Source: Cordilura impudica
Lineage: Eukaryota; Arthropoda; Insecta; Diptera; Scathophagidae
Assembly (NCBI GenBank): GCA_963682025.1
Contig: OY821519.1
Span: forward strand, 160,201,457-160,265,456
Reading direction: 5' to 3'
DNA: 64,000 nucleotides
Positions within the stretch are counted from its first letter, which is position 1. The number at the start of each line of letters is the position of its first letter. The translations under genes were made by a program, and so were the position numbers. The notes beneath the pieces are model-generated. The model was given only the letters and a program-made list of their open reading frames with translations, was not told the origin of the DNA and did no database searches. Below are positions 29,899-41,378 of the stretch, one piece after another.

Positions 29899-30265
29899 TG
29901 TGTTTGATTAGTCACAGTTACCATACCTTCAGTACGGTAACTGAACGGTAACATAAAACCAATATTATTAAAATTAGTGACAATATCCACATACACCAAA
30001 CTTAGCCGTGGCAAACATTTCATTGTGCATTTCCTCTGGTGTACAATTATATTTTGCGTGTGAACTTGCTTACTATGCAAGTCTACACATAGAATTGTTT
30101 ACCTGTGTGAGAACTGCTGCATTGTCTTGTGAAACACAAATAAATGTACTCGTTTAGGGTAGTTTTAGTTTTTTGACAAGAGAGTAAATAAACAGTCTTA
30201 ACACATAGCTCTGGGGAGCAAGTTAAAAACACGGTTGTTTAAATTTACAATAAAGGATAAGACAT
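29899..30265 (+). repeat. 3' LTR of element A, truncated
   Basis: It matches 7038-7405 with about 5 percent differences (for example TTGGTTTTATG context, CATTGTGCCATTTCCACT versus CATTGTGCATTTCCTCT). The match ends after AAAGGATAAGACAT. A 26-base stretch right after (AAATAGAAACTTTCC then TTAAAGGATA) also occurs at 7818-7842, outside the aligned part. Confidence 0.75.
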
Positions 30266-30403
30266 ATTAAATAGAAACTTTCCTTAAAGGATACTTCAAT
30301 AAATTAAATACTTTTATCATGACTAAAATATATGTTTTTATTATTTAAAAACCATTTATTTGATATACAATAAAAAATAAAAACATTATAGTTTATATAT
30401 AAT

Positions 30404-30717
30404 TGTTGGTGTGTTTAGTATGTAAAGTCAATGCAACCCTGAATGCTTGAAGCAAAAGCTTTACATCTACGCATGCATTAGACTTAACTTTGACTCGCTT
30501 GATCTGAATGCAGAAAATCACATTTCTTTTCGTTTCAACTGAGCTAAGAACAACATCAATTGTGTATAAAAGTAAAGTATATTACCGAAAACCTAAAATC
30601 TCGTTTACAAATTAAACAAATTGATCGTTCACTGATCGTTAATTATTAGCAATTATAAAATTTAATAATTTATCTGGTTCCAAACAAATAAAGTTTATTT
30701 AGTTTTTTAACTTAATT
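30404..30717 (+). repeat. Candidate LTR, BEL/Pao-like, followed by leader fragment to 30991
   Basis: TGTTGGTGTG at the left, a TATA-like GTATAAAAG at 30562, AATAAA at 30686, then TGGAAGTTGGGACAC at 30718, which looks like a primer-binding site. There is no second copy in the window, and the CA end is not clear. 30733-30991 has no gene motif and may be leader of the same element, cut by element C. Confidence 0.35.
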
Positions 30718-30991
30718 TGGAAGTTGGGACACGTTGTTTTCACTATTGTGGGTGTAGATGTTTTTGGAAATATTTTTTCCCTATACATACAATTCGATAA
30801 ACCTTATTCCCAAAGGCAAAGGACCGCCGAAATTTATGTACGGAACATATTTTTACCTCATAAGGTTGGGTTTGTGTTTCGTTTTGCTTAAGTGTAAGAC
30901 AGTTTATCTTGAATTCTGCTCCGTGTTTTTCGTTAATAACTTTTGTATTAAATAATTTATAATTTTGTGTTTAATACTAAAAAATCCGTTT

Positions 30992-31160
30992 TGTAACGAT
31001 TCAGTCTGGCAACTTCGAAAATAGTTAATTGTAATGCAGCCAACTTCATTCCATCCTTAACTAATCAACCATCGTAGAAAAAAGAAGAAATTGTTAGCGA
31101 GAAAAACGTGTTCTTTTAAATAAAACACATATTATAATTTAGTTAAATAAAGATTAATAA
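30992..31160 (+). repeat. 5' LTR of element C
   Basis: It begins TGTAACGATTC and matches 40646-40816 over about 170 bp, up to ATTAATAAA. The right boundary is uncertain by about 10 bp. GTGTGGGGTGCACTCAC follows and may contain the primer site. The copies share two AAATAAA signals. Confidence 0.75.
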
Positions 31161-31169
31161 AATTCAGGT

Positions 31170-32660
31170 GTGGGGTGCACTCACATTTGCCACCGTATAA
31201 ATGAAATTTTTATTGGTGATCGATTGCTAAGATTTGCACAGAAGCAAATGGATTGGTTGACGCGGCAAGAAATTGTGGATATTCTCGTCAGAGAAGGTGT
31301 TACTTTTCCACCATCGGCTACCATTGCCCAATTGCGAACGCTTCACGAATTCGGCACGAGTGTGACTGAAATAACTAGGCCAGTGTCGGGGGTCTCTATT
31401 AGGATGAAACCGGCTTCAAAGGAAGTCTCTGATGTCAATTCTGATTCTGATTCCGCCACGTCGGCTGCGGTCTTGATGCTATCAACTGACGCGAGAACTG
31501 ATGTTACGATGCCGGCTGTGTCGGCCCCAACTGCCGCCATGTTGTCTAACCAACAGAGAACTGCTGCCACGGAACAGGTTGTGACAGGTTTGTACGATGC
31601 TATGAAGTCAAACAATGGAAATAAAGTCGACTCTGCTGAAATGTGTCCATATGTTGCGTGCCCTTCTGCCAGTGTAGCGCCATTAAATGTGATCCCTGCC
31701 CTAACGAATGAGGGTTTGGTGAGATCAACTACAACCACTATGTCGTTCATGCCATCGTGTCGGACCTGTGCCAATCGAGAAATACTTCCCCAGACTTGGC
31801 TGCAGCAGGTATTAATACCACCGTTAACCCAATGGAAGCAGAGTTAAGGGAGTTACAATTGCGTCTGCAAATACTTCGCACACAACAAGAAATTCGTGCT
31901 CTGGAGGAAAATTCTGGGGTTGGGCAGCGGCGTCATATCGATTTGAGTGAAATAGATGTGGTAGTGCCACCATTCAGTGGTGATGACCATTACGACATTG
32001 TCAAATGGTTTGTTAAATTCGAGGACTATACAAATATGTGTGGCTATACGGGCAAGTAACGGTGTCTCGGTTTACGCCGGTGGCTCACAAGCACGCCAAT
32101 AAATTATGAATTTAATGTTGGGTCGATGGAGTATTCTGTGATGAAGGCCGACTTGGTCAGACTGTTCAAAAGAACGATAACCAGACAAGAAGTCTACCGC
32201 CAATTGCAAACACGAAAACTATCACCAAATGAGTCGTGTTTAAGCTACCTAATAGCTATGCAGACGATTGCAAATAAGTCAACTATTGATGAGCAAGAGC
32301 TAGTAGACATAATTATTGATGGTATTCCAGATCTTGGGCCCATACTACTATGTTATATGGTGCCAACTCCATGGACGAATTGATTCGCCGCCTGGATCGC
32401 TTTGAGCAACGACGTCAGCATGCTGCCGCGATATTTCGGAAAGCAGGTGTCATTCCAAAATTTAATCTGAAAGCAAAAGCTGGTAATACCATACAGAGCA
32501 ATAAGCCGGCTGAGGATATCGTAAGATGCTACAACTGCTCACAGTTTGGGCATTATCAGAGTAAGTGTCGCAAGCCTATCCGGCCACCGAATTCATGCTT
32601 CAACTGGTGAAGTGGGTCATTATCGTCAGAGTTGCCCGAAGAGGAACCGTATTGCGGGGA
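31170..32660 (+). pseudogene. gag: Element C Gag
   Basis: Frames 31170-31847, 31757-32059, 32126-32383 and 32350-32610 tile one protein. The N-terminus has MDWLTRQEIVDILVREG. A coiled stretch (ELRELQLRLQILRTQQEIRALEE) starts near 31841. The capsid begins VVPPFSGDDHYDIVKWF. Nucleocapsid: CYNCSQFGHYQSKC near 32527-32570, and a second knuckle (CFNW ... GHYRQSC) split by a stop and frameshift at 32597-32635. At least four frame changes. Confidence 0.8.
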
Positions 32661-32699
32661 CCATTGATGAGGATGACGGGGACGGGGCGGTACCTATAG

Positions 32700-32890
32700 A
32701 TGCCTATCAAACGGTAAGTGTTGCTTTTATTATTAGAGATAAATGCATTGAACTAAAGTCGAGTATATCCCTTTTTGATACCGATAGCCCGAGTAGTTGC
32801 ATACGGAAATCTTTGGTACCTTTTGCCATCAAAATAATAAACATGAAATTGAAAATTTGTCTTCTGATATTAAAGGCAATGTGGCTAGGG
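32700..32890 (+). pseudogene. Element C protease remnant
   Basis: The frame reads ISLFDTDSPSSCIRKSLVP: the active-site DTGS is changed to DTDS. A frameshift follows near 32830. The next frame (32797-33162) is acidic linker without further protease motifs. Confidence 0.65.
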
Positions 32891-33056
32891 AGGAAGGGTC
32901 AGATGATATGATAGATGTTAGTGATGGCTTTGAAATTAATTTAGGAAATGCAAATGACGTCGGTGCCACAGCTTCTGATGACATACAAATTGGGTCAAGC
33001 AATATAGTTCCTGAATTGGGAAATAAGAGTCGAGAGTTCGGTGGACTGGTGATGCT

Positions 33057-33920
33057 ATGGGTACTTTTGGGTCCAATTCCGAGAGTGTTATTGATGCAGA
33101 CCCTTATCTGGGTCATGGTGCTGCCGATCTTATCCGGAGGACTATATCGGAATGTTACTTAGATGAGTTGGTTAGTAGGCGGGCGGAGGTGGATTACTCG
33201 ATGAAAATGCGACTGAATGCTGACACACCAATGTTCTGTGCCCCTCGACGATTGTCGTATCGGGAGCTCATGGAGGTTAGGTAGGCCCTTGATGATAAGA
33301 CCCAGTGAATCCCCATACGCTTCCCCTATAGTGTTGGAAGCGAAATAGGGCCTTACGAATGTGTGTTGATTACCGGGCGTTGAACAAGATTACCCTGAGG
33401 GATAATTTTTCATTACCTGTAATCGAGGATTTTCTGGAATATTTGGGAAATAAACGGTATTTTAGTACGTTGGACCTAAAGGATGGTTTTCACCAGGTTA
33501 GGTACGATGAATCGATACAGTATACAGCATTTGTTACGCCGTTCGGACAGTACGAGTATTGTTATATGCCGTTCAGATTGAAGAATGCTCCTGCGGTATT
33601 TCAGCGATTTATGAACCTGGTGTTGAGGGAAGTGATTGAGACGGGGAATATTGTGATATATCGATGATATTATCATAGCGACTAGGACTATTGAGGGGCA
33701 TGTTGAGGTCTTGCGTAAGGTTTTACTCTTATTGAGGGATTATGGCCTAAAGTTGAATCTAGATAAATGCAAATTTGGGTATGGTGATCTTGATTATTTG
33801 GGATATTGTGTGAATGACATGGGTGTTCGGCCAAATGGCGACCACATAAGGACAATTCGGGAATATCCTATTCCTACGAATGCTAAGGAGGTACAGCGGT
33901 GTTTGGGATTGTTTTGATAT
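33057..33920 (+). pseudogene. pol: Element C reverse transcriptase
   Basis: 33057-33284 is the entry (DELVSRRAEVDYSMK). From 33359: MCVDYRALNKITLRDNFSLP, FSTLDLKDGFHQVRYD (first Asp) and YCYMPFRLKNAPAVFQRF. The YIDD box at about 33655-33670 is disrupted by a small deletion in an AT repeat, so the frame breaks there. The thumb continues at 33711 (LNLDKCKFG, DYLGYCVND) to a stop at 33915. Confidence 0.85.
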
Positions 33921-33932
33921 TTTCGACGTTTC

Positions 33933-34865
33933 GTGCCAAATTTTTCAAGAGTGGCCAAGCCTCTTACCGACCTTACCAGGAGGGAAAGTGTGTTCGAATG
34001 GACGGATTCTTGCTCCGAAGCATTCTGCTTTTTGAGGGATAAGCTGATTAATGCACCAGTGTTATCAGTATACGATCGTTTCCAAGAAACGGAATTGCAG
34101 ACGGGCGCCAGTTCACGGGGGTTTGGTTCAGTGCTGCTGCAGAGACAGGAGGATGGTAAATTTCATCCTGTCGCCTATTACTCGAAATCTGCTTCTGAGT
34201 CAGAGTCAAGATACCACAGTTTCGAACTGGAAACTTTGGCCATTGGGTATGCATTGAAAAGGTTCAGAATGTTTTTAGAGGGTATTAAATTCACGATTGT
34301 TACCGATTTCAATTCATTATTACTCACTTTGGAGAAGAAAGTTATTAATCCACGCATTGCGCCATGGGCTTTAGAGCTTGAGAATTACGATTATAAGATA
34401 CGTCACCGAAAGGGTGAGATGATGGCTCATGTAAGTGCACTGAGCCATGCCCCTATTGCGGTCATTATGGATGAGACTGACGTTGACTTCAATATTCAGA
34501 TAGTTCAAAGTAGGGACGAGGATATCCGGAAGACTCGAGACGAACTGGAGAAAGGGGAGTTGGAAGGCTATTATTTAGACAACGGGTTGGTGTTTCGGCA
34601 GGATACACAGAAGCGGAGTCAGTTGTATGTGCCTATGGAAATGGAGGACAACATTATGAGACTCATGCATGAGAAATATGGCCACGTCGGTATAGAAAAG
34701 TGTCTCAATCAAATCAAGAAGCATTATTGGTTTCCTAAAATGAGGGAGAAGCTTAATAGGTTTACTCGGAACTGTTTGAAGTGCTTTTACTACTCAACGC
34801 CGAGTCGTAAAGGGGGGAGAAAATTATATAGTCTAGAGAAAAGGACTGTGAGCCCACAAACTTAG
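33933..34865 (+). pseudogene. pol: Element C RNase H and integrase zinc domain
   Basis: RNase H: TGASSRGFGSVLLQR (first acidic site lost, Asp to Gly), ELETLAIGYALKRF, VTDFNSLLLTLEKK and MMAHVSALSH (usual HVDALSR, Asp to Ser). Then a charged linker and the integrase HHCC domain: HEKYGHVGIEKCL, then FTRNCLKC. The frame reads out at 34863 where the insertion begins (after GGRKLYSLEK). Confidence 0.85.
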
Positions 34866-35742
34866 AGCGGCACTCAATAGCTTTTAACAGTCGTCAAACT
34901 TATTAAAAAACAACGATTTTCCACTTCTTAATTAAACAATTCAATTTATTTAGCTCACAAAAATGTGTAGTGAAAAATATGTATGTACAGAGACAAAGAA
35001 TAAGAAAGAGACAAGAGAAAAAGACTTTAAAAATTCTATGTCGTTACCGCGCTTGCAATAGACTGTCTGGCAGAATATTTTAATATTTCTTAAAACTATT
35101 AAATTTGGTTTTTGTTACTAGCAATAAAATTCTACACACCGTTTACACAAACAATGCTTTGTAATGGAATTTATTGTTACCGTTTATGACAACAACAAAG
35201 CTACGCTACACATTCACTTGTAATTTCTTTTGTTACAGTTACAAGTCAGTGTTACAAGTCAGTTGTGAAATTTTTTGATCCGTACTTTTTTGTTATATTT
35301 TTTTATCATAAAGAAAATTGTGATCTGTGATTACTACTAAAATAAGCCTGAAATTATTACCTTTAAAACTATATAATTCTGATTTCAAAAAGTTACTTTA
35401 TTAACATTAAATTTGTAATAAATTGTTTTTGAAATAATTAAAATCAATAAACTTAAAATTACAAACATAAAAATCATAAATTAAATAGAATAAAGCATAA
35501 AAAGAAACAGACAAAACTTAGTTAAACAACTATAACAACACTAAATACTTAAATAAGAAAACAAAAATAAAAAACGAACAATCAAGTGCATACTATTTTT
35601 ACAACAACACCCATTTTACAATAACAACACATAGCAGCCTATATGCAAAATTGGTAACGATCAAACAAGTAAACTCTTTTCTTACATTTAACAATAACCT
35701 ACACATTATTTGCAATAAATCTGTCAAACTTAAAAAGAAGCG
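34866..35742. other. Unassigned AT-rich segment before the non-LTR element
   Basis: No ORF. A direct repeat GTTACAAGTCAG occurs at about 35237-35262. TGTGAGCCCACAAAC at 34848 and a palindromic AGCTCACA at 34952 could mark LTR ends, but no partner is found. The part from about 35400 is A/C-rich and similar in style to the leader at 40860-41340, so it is probably the 5' untranslated region of the non-LTR element. Confidence 0.45.
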
Positions 35743-36564
35743 TTGCCACATCTGTTTAATAATATGTCCTGTTTAATAAATACTTGTTCCATTAAGGATG
35801 ATGGGGAAAGGATGATCGATTGTTGGTTGTGTCATGAACTTTGTCATCTTAAATGTAGTGGTCTTTCTGGGTTGGTTGGGGTTGCTTTAACCAAAAACAA
35901 AGGTCTACATTGGTGCTGCTATAAGTGTAGAAAAATTGGCGTAAGTTTTTATCGTTTCTTCCAAGATACAAAAAAGAAATTTCTGAATATCCAAGAAGAA
36001 GCGTCGGATTTAAATAATCGCATTAATGATTATGGAAAATTATTTGATGATTTCAAATCATTGGATAATTTAAAATCTCCTCCACAATCTTCACCGAAAC
36101 GCCGTAAATCATCATGAAATGCTACTAAAGAAAAAAACAATAATCCTGTTCCGGTTTCTGTTACTTCTGGTTCTTCCATACCTGACTCACTTTCAATTAT
36201 TAATAATAATGATCCTGCTATTCCTTTGAGCTATGCCGATATTGCTCAAAATCAACCTGAAATTGCTTTAAATAACCCTGTCCCCATTTTCAATAGTCAA
36301 ACCATCAATAATATGCTAAGAGCTGTACCTCCTAAAAAAACTGTTTTCATCTCGAGGCTGGCCTTTGATATAACTACTGAAGATGTTGATTCCTTCATTA
36401 AATCTAAAGTGGGTCCAAACGTAGACATTTCAACATATAAGTTTGTTTTTTCTCAGCCAAGATCCATAACTTCATTCAAAGTTACTGTTGCTAATGATCT
36501 TTTTGAACGTATTCTTGATCCTAATTTTTGGCCTGAATATACACTGGAAACAGAGAAAATTTAA
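35743..36564 (+). pseudogene. Non-LTR ORF1 with PHD-type zinc finger
   Basis: From the ATG at 35743 or, more likely, the in-frame Met at 35764: MSCLINTCSIKD ... IDCWLCHELCHLKCSGL ... LHWCCYKCRKIG, a Cys4-His-Cys3 PHD-like finger typical of ORF1 in CR1/Jockey-group elements. A coiled region follows (NIQEEASDLNNRIND). A TGA at 36115 interrupts. The same frame-set continues 36226-36564 with ISRLAFDITTEDVDSFIKSK, an RNA-binding-like domain. The protein coats the element RNA. Confidence 0.75.
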
Positions 36565-36589
36565 GATCCGCTAATATTGGTCTTCTTCC

Positions 36590-39424
36590 GCAAGCTGATT
36601 TGAATGCCCCAAAAAACTAGGAGCTTCTACTGTTGATTACATTTCATTAGTTTATCAAAATGTTCGCTTAAACCAACTTAAACCAACACATCATCGTACT
36701 TACTGAAACGTGGCTTAATGATAGTTTTTTGAATACGGAAATACTCTCTTGTAAATACAATATTTTTAGACGCGATCGTGGGACCACAACAAATGGTGGT
36801 GGTGTTCTTATTGCGGTCTCTAATATTTTATTCTCTGAGGTTTTATTGATTGACCCCTCATTTGACATCGAATTTATCGCAGTTTTAATTAAACTTAATG
36901 GAAAACAATTATTTATTGCCTGCTCATATATTCCTCCATCGTCCCCACAGTCTATATATGACAAACATGGCGAAGCTATTAAATATATTCTTCGTACAGC
37001 TAATCAAGATGACTTTGTTATTATTCTTGGTGATTTTAATTTGCCTTCAATATCCTGGAAGTTCTACCTGGTGAAAAATATTTTGTTCCATCCAAATCAA
37101 ATAACAAGTGTGAAGAGCTTTTCAATATTTTATTCGATCTGAATCTTTTTCAAATAAATGGTATATACAATAGTCATTATAAATTATTGGATTAAATATT
37201 TCTCAAAAATACTTCCGATTGTTACATCAAGCGTTCAATCCCGATTTCTTCTCCTGAAGATACATATCACCCTACCATTGAAGTAAATTTATATATTTCC
37301 TCTGGACTTTTAAAAACACCTTGTAAAAATGTTGATAAGGGCTTTTGTTTCGCACAATCTAATTACTGTTTGTTGAACGAACTTCTATACTGGCACAGTT
37401 TATTTTCCTTTTCTATTGGATCCACAGCTGATATTGATCATATGACTGAAACATTTTACAGTACGATTTCTTCTGCAATGGATTTATGTATTCCGAAACA
37501 AATTTGTAATAAACCTTCCGGTCCTCCTTGGAATACCAAGCAACTGGCAAGACTTAAAAATAAAAAAAATAGATATTACAAGAAATACAGGCTATCCGGT
37601 TCCCTTGTAGATTATGGGAAGTACTCCATTAGCCGAGCGGAATATCCTGCACTGAACAAATCGTGTTACTCTAATTACTTAATCAAAATGAAAAATGGTT
37701 TCAAAAGTAATCCAAAGTCTTTTTACAAATTTGTCAATACTAAGAGAAAAACAACTGGTTATCCCGCTATTATGAAATTTCAACATCTTATGATAATACT
37801 ATTATAAGTAATTTGTTTGCTGATTTGTTTTCAACAACTTATTCCAATTCAACTTTTGATGATTCTGCCATTTATCCATCTATACTAACTGCTAATAGAA
37901 CCATATCTATTCCATTCCTTGATGTCTCTATGGTTTCCAGTGGTTTGAAAAAACTAAAATTTTCTTATAATAGTGGACCTGATAAAATTCCTAGCAGTAT
38001 CTTAATCAAATGTGCGGATGCTTTAGCTATTCCATTGACGATAATGTTTAACTCATCAATTAAATACGGATACTTTCCAAATAGGTGGAAGAACTCTTTC
38101 ATTATTCCGCTATTTAAATCCGGAAACAAGTCTGACATTACAAATTATCGTGGTATTGCAAAATTAAGTACTATACCTAATTCTTTGAAAAAATTATAAC
38201 TGATCAACTATGTCATCAAGTCAACACATTAATTTCTCCATTCCAACATGGCTTTCAAAAACGGTGCTCAACTTCAACGAACCTTTTACATCTTACAACA
38301 ATAGTTAATCGTGGTTTTCTTCAAAGAAAGCAAACTGACGCAATTTACACTGATTTCAGCAAGGCGTTTGATAAAGTCAACCATGAACTTATAAAGAAAT
38401 TACATCTAATAGGATTTTCTGATCTTAGCATAAAGTGGATATATTCATATTTAACAAACAGAAAGCAAAATGTACGTTTTAACAATATATCTTCGAAAAA
38501 TATTAACGTTTTATCTGGAGTTCCGCAAGGCAGCCATCTTGGACCGCTTTTATTTTCATTATTTATAAATGATTTACCGCAGGTTATTCAGTTTTCAAAT
38601 ATCCTGATGTATGCTGACGGTGTAAAAGTCTTTATGAGTTATAACCAATATTCCGATCATACTTATCTTCAAAATGATTTGGATTCGTTTCACTCATGGT
38701 GCATTTTAAATTTAATGGAGCTGAATCTTAAAAAGTGCAAATATATGCCTTTTGTTCGAAAAATTATGTGTTGGGAGGCTTTCAACTGGAAAAAGTCGAT
38801 AACTTCTTAGATATTGGTGTTTTATTAGATTCAAAGCTTAGTTTCGTTCCTCATATTACAATTACAGTACACAAAGCCAGAGGAGTACTTGGTTTTATAA
38901 AACGTTGGTCTAAGGAGTTCAATGATCCGTATGTAACAAAAACACTATACACGTCACTTGTGAGACCGATTTTGGATTATGCCTCTATTATATGGGACCC
39001 TATCTATCAAACTCATATTGATAGCATTGAATCGGTGCAAAAACAGTTCCTACTATTCTGTCTTCGCAGCTTAAATTTTAACCAATTTAATCTTCCGTCG
39101 TACAACAGCAGACTCACCCTTGTTAAGCTGTCAACCTTAAAAAGCCGCAGATCTATGCTAAACGTTTCGTTTCTTTTGAACATAATTAATGGCGATGTTT
39201 GTTCTGGTTTCCTGGTCAACAATATTTTATTTAACATCTCCCAGCGGCCAAAACGTTTCTTCTCACCTTTATCTGTCCAGTTTTATAGATCAAATTATGC
39301 GAACGGTGATCCGCTTAGACGAATGTGTATTGAATTTAATAAGCTTTATAGATTTATTGATTTTTCTTTAAATACAAATGTCATAACAAGTAAAATAATA
39401 ATTTATCTGAACACTTTAAATTAA
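36590..39424 (+). pseudogene. Non-LTR ORF2: endonuclease and reverse transcriptase
   Basis: Endonuclease: LTETWLND near 36697-36722, then GGGVLIAVSN (36795) and IILGDFNLPSISW near 37023-37060, the APE-type motif. RT: SGPDKIPSSIL (37975), FIIPLFKSGNKSDITNYRGIA, YTDFSKAFDKVNH (38350-38385), SGVPQGSHLGPLLF (38515-38555) and YADG at 38608, so the second catalytic Asp is Gly. The C-terminal region 38735-39424 has SLVRPILDYASIIWDP. Several frameshifts and stops. It would copy its RNA into a nicked target. Confidence 0.82.
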
Positions 39425-39516
39425 TTTTTTTTAATTTTTCATTCATTGTTAAATGTTTTTGTATATAGTCTGTAAGGATTTATTCCATAGATTAATAAAT
39501 AAATAAATAAACAGTT

Positions 39517-39660
39517 GTGTGCAAAACTAAATTTTTGGCAATTTAAGAGTGAGGTGTAAAATAATTGACATAGAAAAGAATAATATGAAAATATGGAGTT
39601 AAATTGATTTCAAACTAATAAACTTAAATTGAATTTAACTAAACAAGAATTCATATAAAT
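39517..39660. other. Short AT-rich spacer, nothing recognised
   Basis: It lies between the tail of the non-LTR element and the resumed integrase frame. A-rich, no motif. Confidence 0.4.
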
Positions 39661-39662
39661 AA

Positions 39663-40650
39663 ATGAGATTAAAATGGAAAAAGTATGAAGTGGCGATAAC
39701 AAGGCCAATCCCATTTGATACCCTGCATATTGATCATTTTGGTCCATTGCCTGCCATAAACTCGAGGCGAAAGCACATATTAGTGGTGGTAGATTCTTTT
39801 ACGAAATTAGTCAAATTGTACGCTGTGAATTCCCCGGGGACAAAGGAGGCATGTTGCCCCTTGACGAAAGATTTTGGGAACTACAGTAGACCGAGACGCA
39901 TCATAAGTGATCGGGGGTCGTGTTTCACCTCTAATGAGTTTTCGAATTTTGTATCGGAGCGTAATATCGTTCACACAAAGGTATCGGTCGCTTCACCGCA
40001 GTCGAACGGACAGGTGGATGTTGGCTAAATTGACAGAGCACATTAGCCATGCTCATTGGGTCGAATTTTCTATCAATAATACCTTGCATGGTGCGACTGG
40101 ACAGACGCCGGGCGTGACGTTGTTTGGAACCGAACAACGGGATGAGATTTTAGATGAGCTGACTGAACTTCTGCAGGCAAAGTTTGAACGGGAGAGGGTT
40201 AACCTGGATATGGTCAGGGCGTCGGCATCAAGGGCAATTTAGAAATATCAGGAGTATAATGAGAAGTACTTTGATGGGAATCATGATGCTCCCCGAACTT
40301 GTAATGTTGGTGACCTAGTGATCATAAAGAATGTTGACAGCACCGTTGGTACGAATAAAATGTTTATTCCGAAATAACGAGGACCGAATGTCATTCAGAA
40401 GTATTTGGGCAACGATCGTTATAAGATAACCGATACGGAAAATTGCCAGGTAGCTCAAATACCCTATAGGGGTGTAATTGACTCAACTCGATTGAAAATA
40501 TGGCTGGAACCACAGGTAGATGTTAGTGATGATTCACTGGGCTCTGAAGGCAACACTGATGGGTGTGTAAATTATGAGTTCTTGGAAGATGAGTTTGAAT
40601 CATTGCTGCAATCGAGGTCGATTGTACGGTCAGGTCGGCCGAAATTGTAA
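39663..40650 (+). pseudogene. pol: Element C integrase core and C-terminal part
   Basis: 39663-40028: DTLHIDHFGPLPAINS (first Asp), IISDRGSCFTSNEF (second Asp), SPQSNGQVD; the catalytic Glu is changed and the frame shifts directly after. 39907-40242: EFSINNTLHGATGQTP and DELTELLQAKFERERVNLD. 40405-40650: the C-terminal tail (GNDRYKITD ... DSTRLKIWLEPQ). A stop at 40376-40378 (AAATAACG) and two frame changes. The right part, from 40433, is repeated at 47092 in the tandem duplication. Confidence 0.8.
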
Positions 40651-40822
40651 CGATTCAGTCTGGCAACTTCGAAAATAGTTGATTGTAATGCAGCCAACTT
40701 TATTCCATCCTTAACTAATCAACCGTCGTAGAAAAAAGAAGAAATTGTAAGCGAAAAAAGTGTTTTTTTAAATAAAACACATTATATTATAATTTAATTA
40801 AATAAATATTAATAAAGTTTAA
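40646..40822 (+). repeat. 3' LTR of element C
   Basis: It starts TGTAACGATTCAG and matches 30992-31160 with substitutions and a few indels. It begins inside the last codons of the pol frame, as does its copy at 47305. Confidence 0.8.
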
Positions 40823-40859
40823 ATATTTCTGGTTCATCTACAAAAAATTTATGTAAAAA

Positions 40860-41340
40860 GTTTATAAGAAAGTCACTTTTTTTAAATATTTATTTTATAA
40901 CAAAAATTATTTCTTCAATACATGAAATTGCCAACAATAAACAACTAAATTATCAATACAAAACATTTTACAACAATAACATATACGGAACAGAAATACA
41001 CTTACGCATTAGAATATAACTTAAAAAGAAAATACAAATAAACAATAGCAATATTTCCAATAACTTAAAACAAGTGCTGTACTCTTATTTTAAAAAACAA
41101 CAAATCCTACATAAAAATTGTCAACAATAAACAACTAAATTTTCAAATTCAAAACATTTTACAACAATAAAATATACCGAACAGAAATATACTTACTCCA
41201 TAGAACATAGCACAAAAATAAAATCAAAAAAAAAAAAAAAAACAGCAATATTTCAAATTACTTAAAACTCTCACAAAAAAGCAATAACAATAACAATTCC
41301 TTAAATACAAAAAAAGTGTTGCCAGTTATTTAAAAAATCT
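40860..41340 (+). repeat. A-rich leader with two imperfect tandem units (about 177 bp)
   Basis: The unit CAACAATAAACAACTAAAT, a spacer, AAAACATTTTACAACAATAA and ATACxGAACAGAAATA occurs at about 40933 and about 41110. It probably is the 5' untranslated region of the CR1/Jockey fragment that follows. The copy in the duplicate is at about 47520-47998. An A-run at 41228-41243 differs in length between the copies. Confidence 0.7.
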
Positions 41341-41378
41341 AAATCACCAATAAAACTAAATTTAATCGCTTAAAAAAT

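Larger units (their letters stand above)
7038..30265 (+). mobile_element. Element A: old mdg1/412-like LTR retrotransposon, split by at least four insertions
   Basis: An LTR at 7038 and a matching LTR at 29899 (same first 350 or so bases, starting TGTGTTTGATTAG) bracket mdg1-type leader ORFs (15600-16600), gag (24446), protease (25577), RT (26635), RNase H and integrase (28330-29380). The pieces keep the right order and strand. The interruptions are element B (8007-15365), a DUF7869-type DNA transposon (16717-21439), a PIF/Harbinger element (about 21476-24400) and a Helitron (25974-26344). Many stops and frameshifts show age. Confidence 0.75.
35270..39515 (+). mobile_element. CR1/Jockey-type non-LTR retrotransposon inserted in element C integrase
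   Basis: ORF1 with a PHD-like zinc finger, an ORF2 with endonuclease and RT, and a (TAAA)n-like tail (39503-39516, AATAAATAAATAAATAAA). It lies in the same direction as element C. The left end is approximate. ORF2 is broken at several places. Confidence 0.8.
30992..40822 (+). mobile_element. Element C: Ty3/gypsy element with short LTRs, split by a non-LTR element
   Basis: LTRs starting TGTAACGATTCAGTCTGGC at 30992 and 40646 flank gag with two CCHC knuckles, protease, RT, RNase H and integrase. The integrase zinc domain ends near 34840 and the core resumes near 39690. The intervening 4.8 kb holds a CR1/Jockey-like element. The LTRs differ by several substitutions and indels. A third copy of the LTR (47305) comes from the tandem duplication, not from another insertion. 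Confidence 0.85.

Noticed and set aside
34848..34959. TGTGAGCC ... AGCTCACA as LTR or inverted-repeat ends
   Set aside because: Short match, no target duplication, no second copy.
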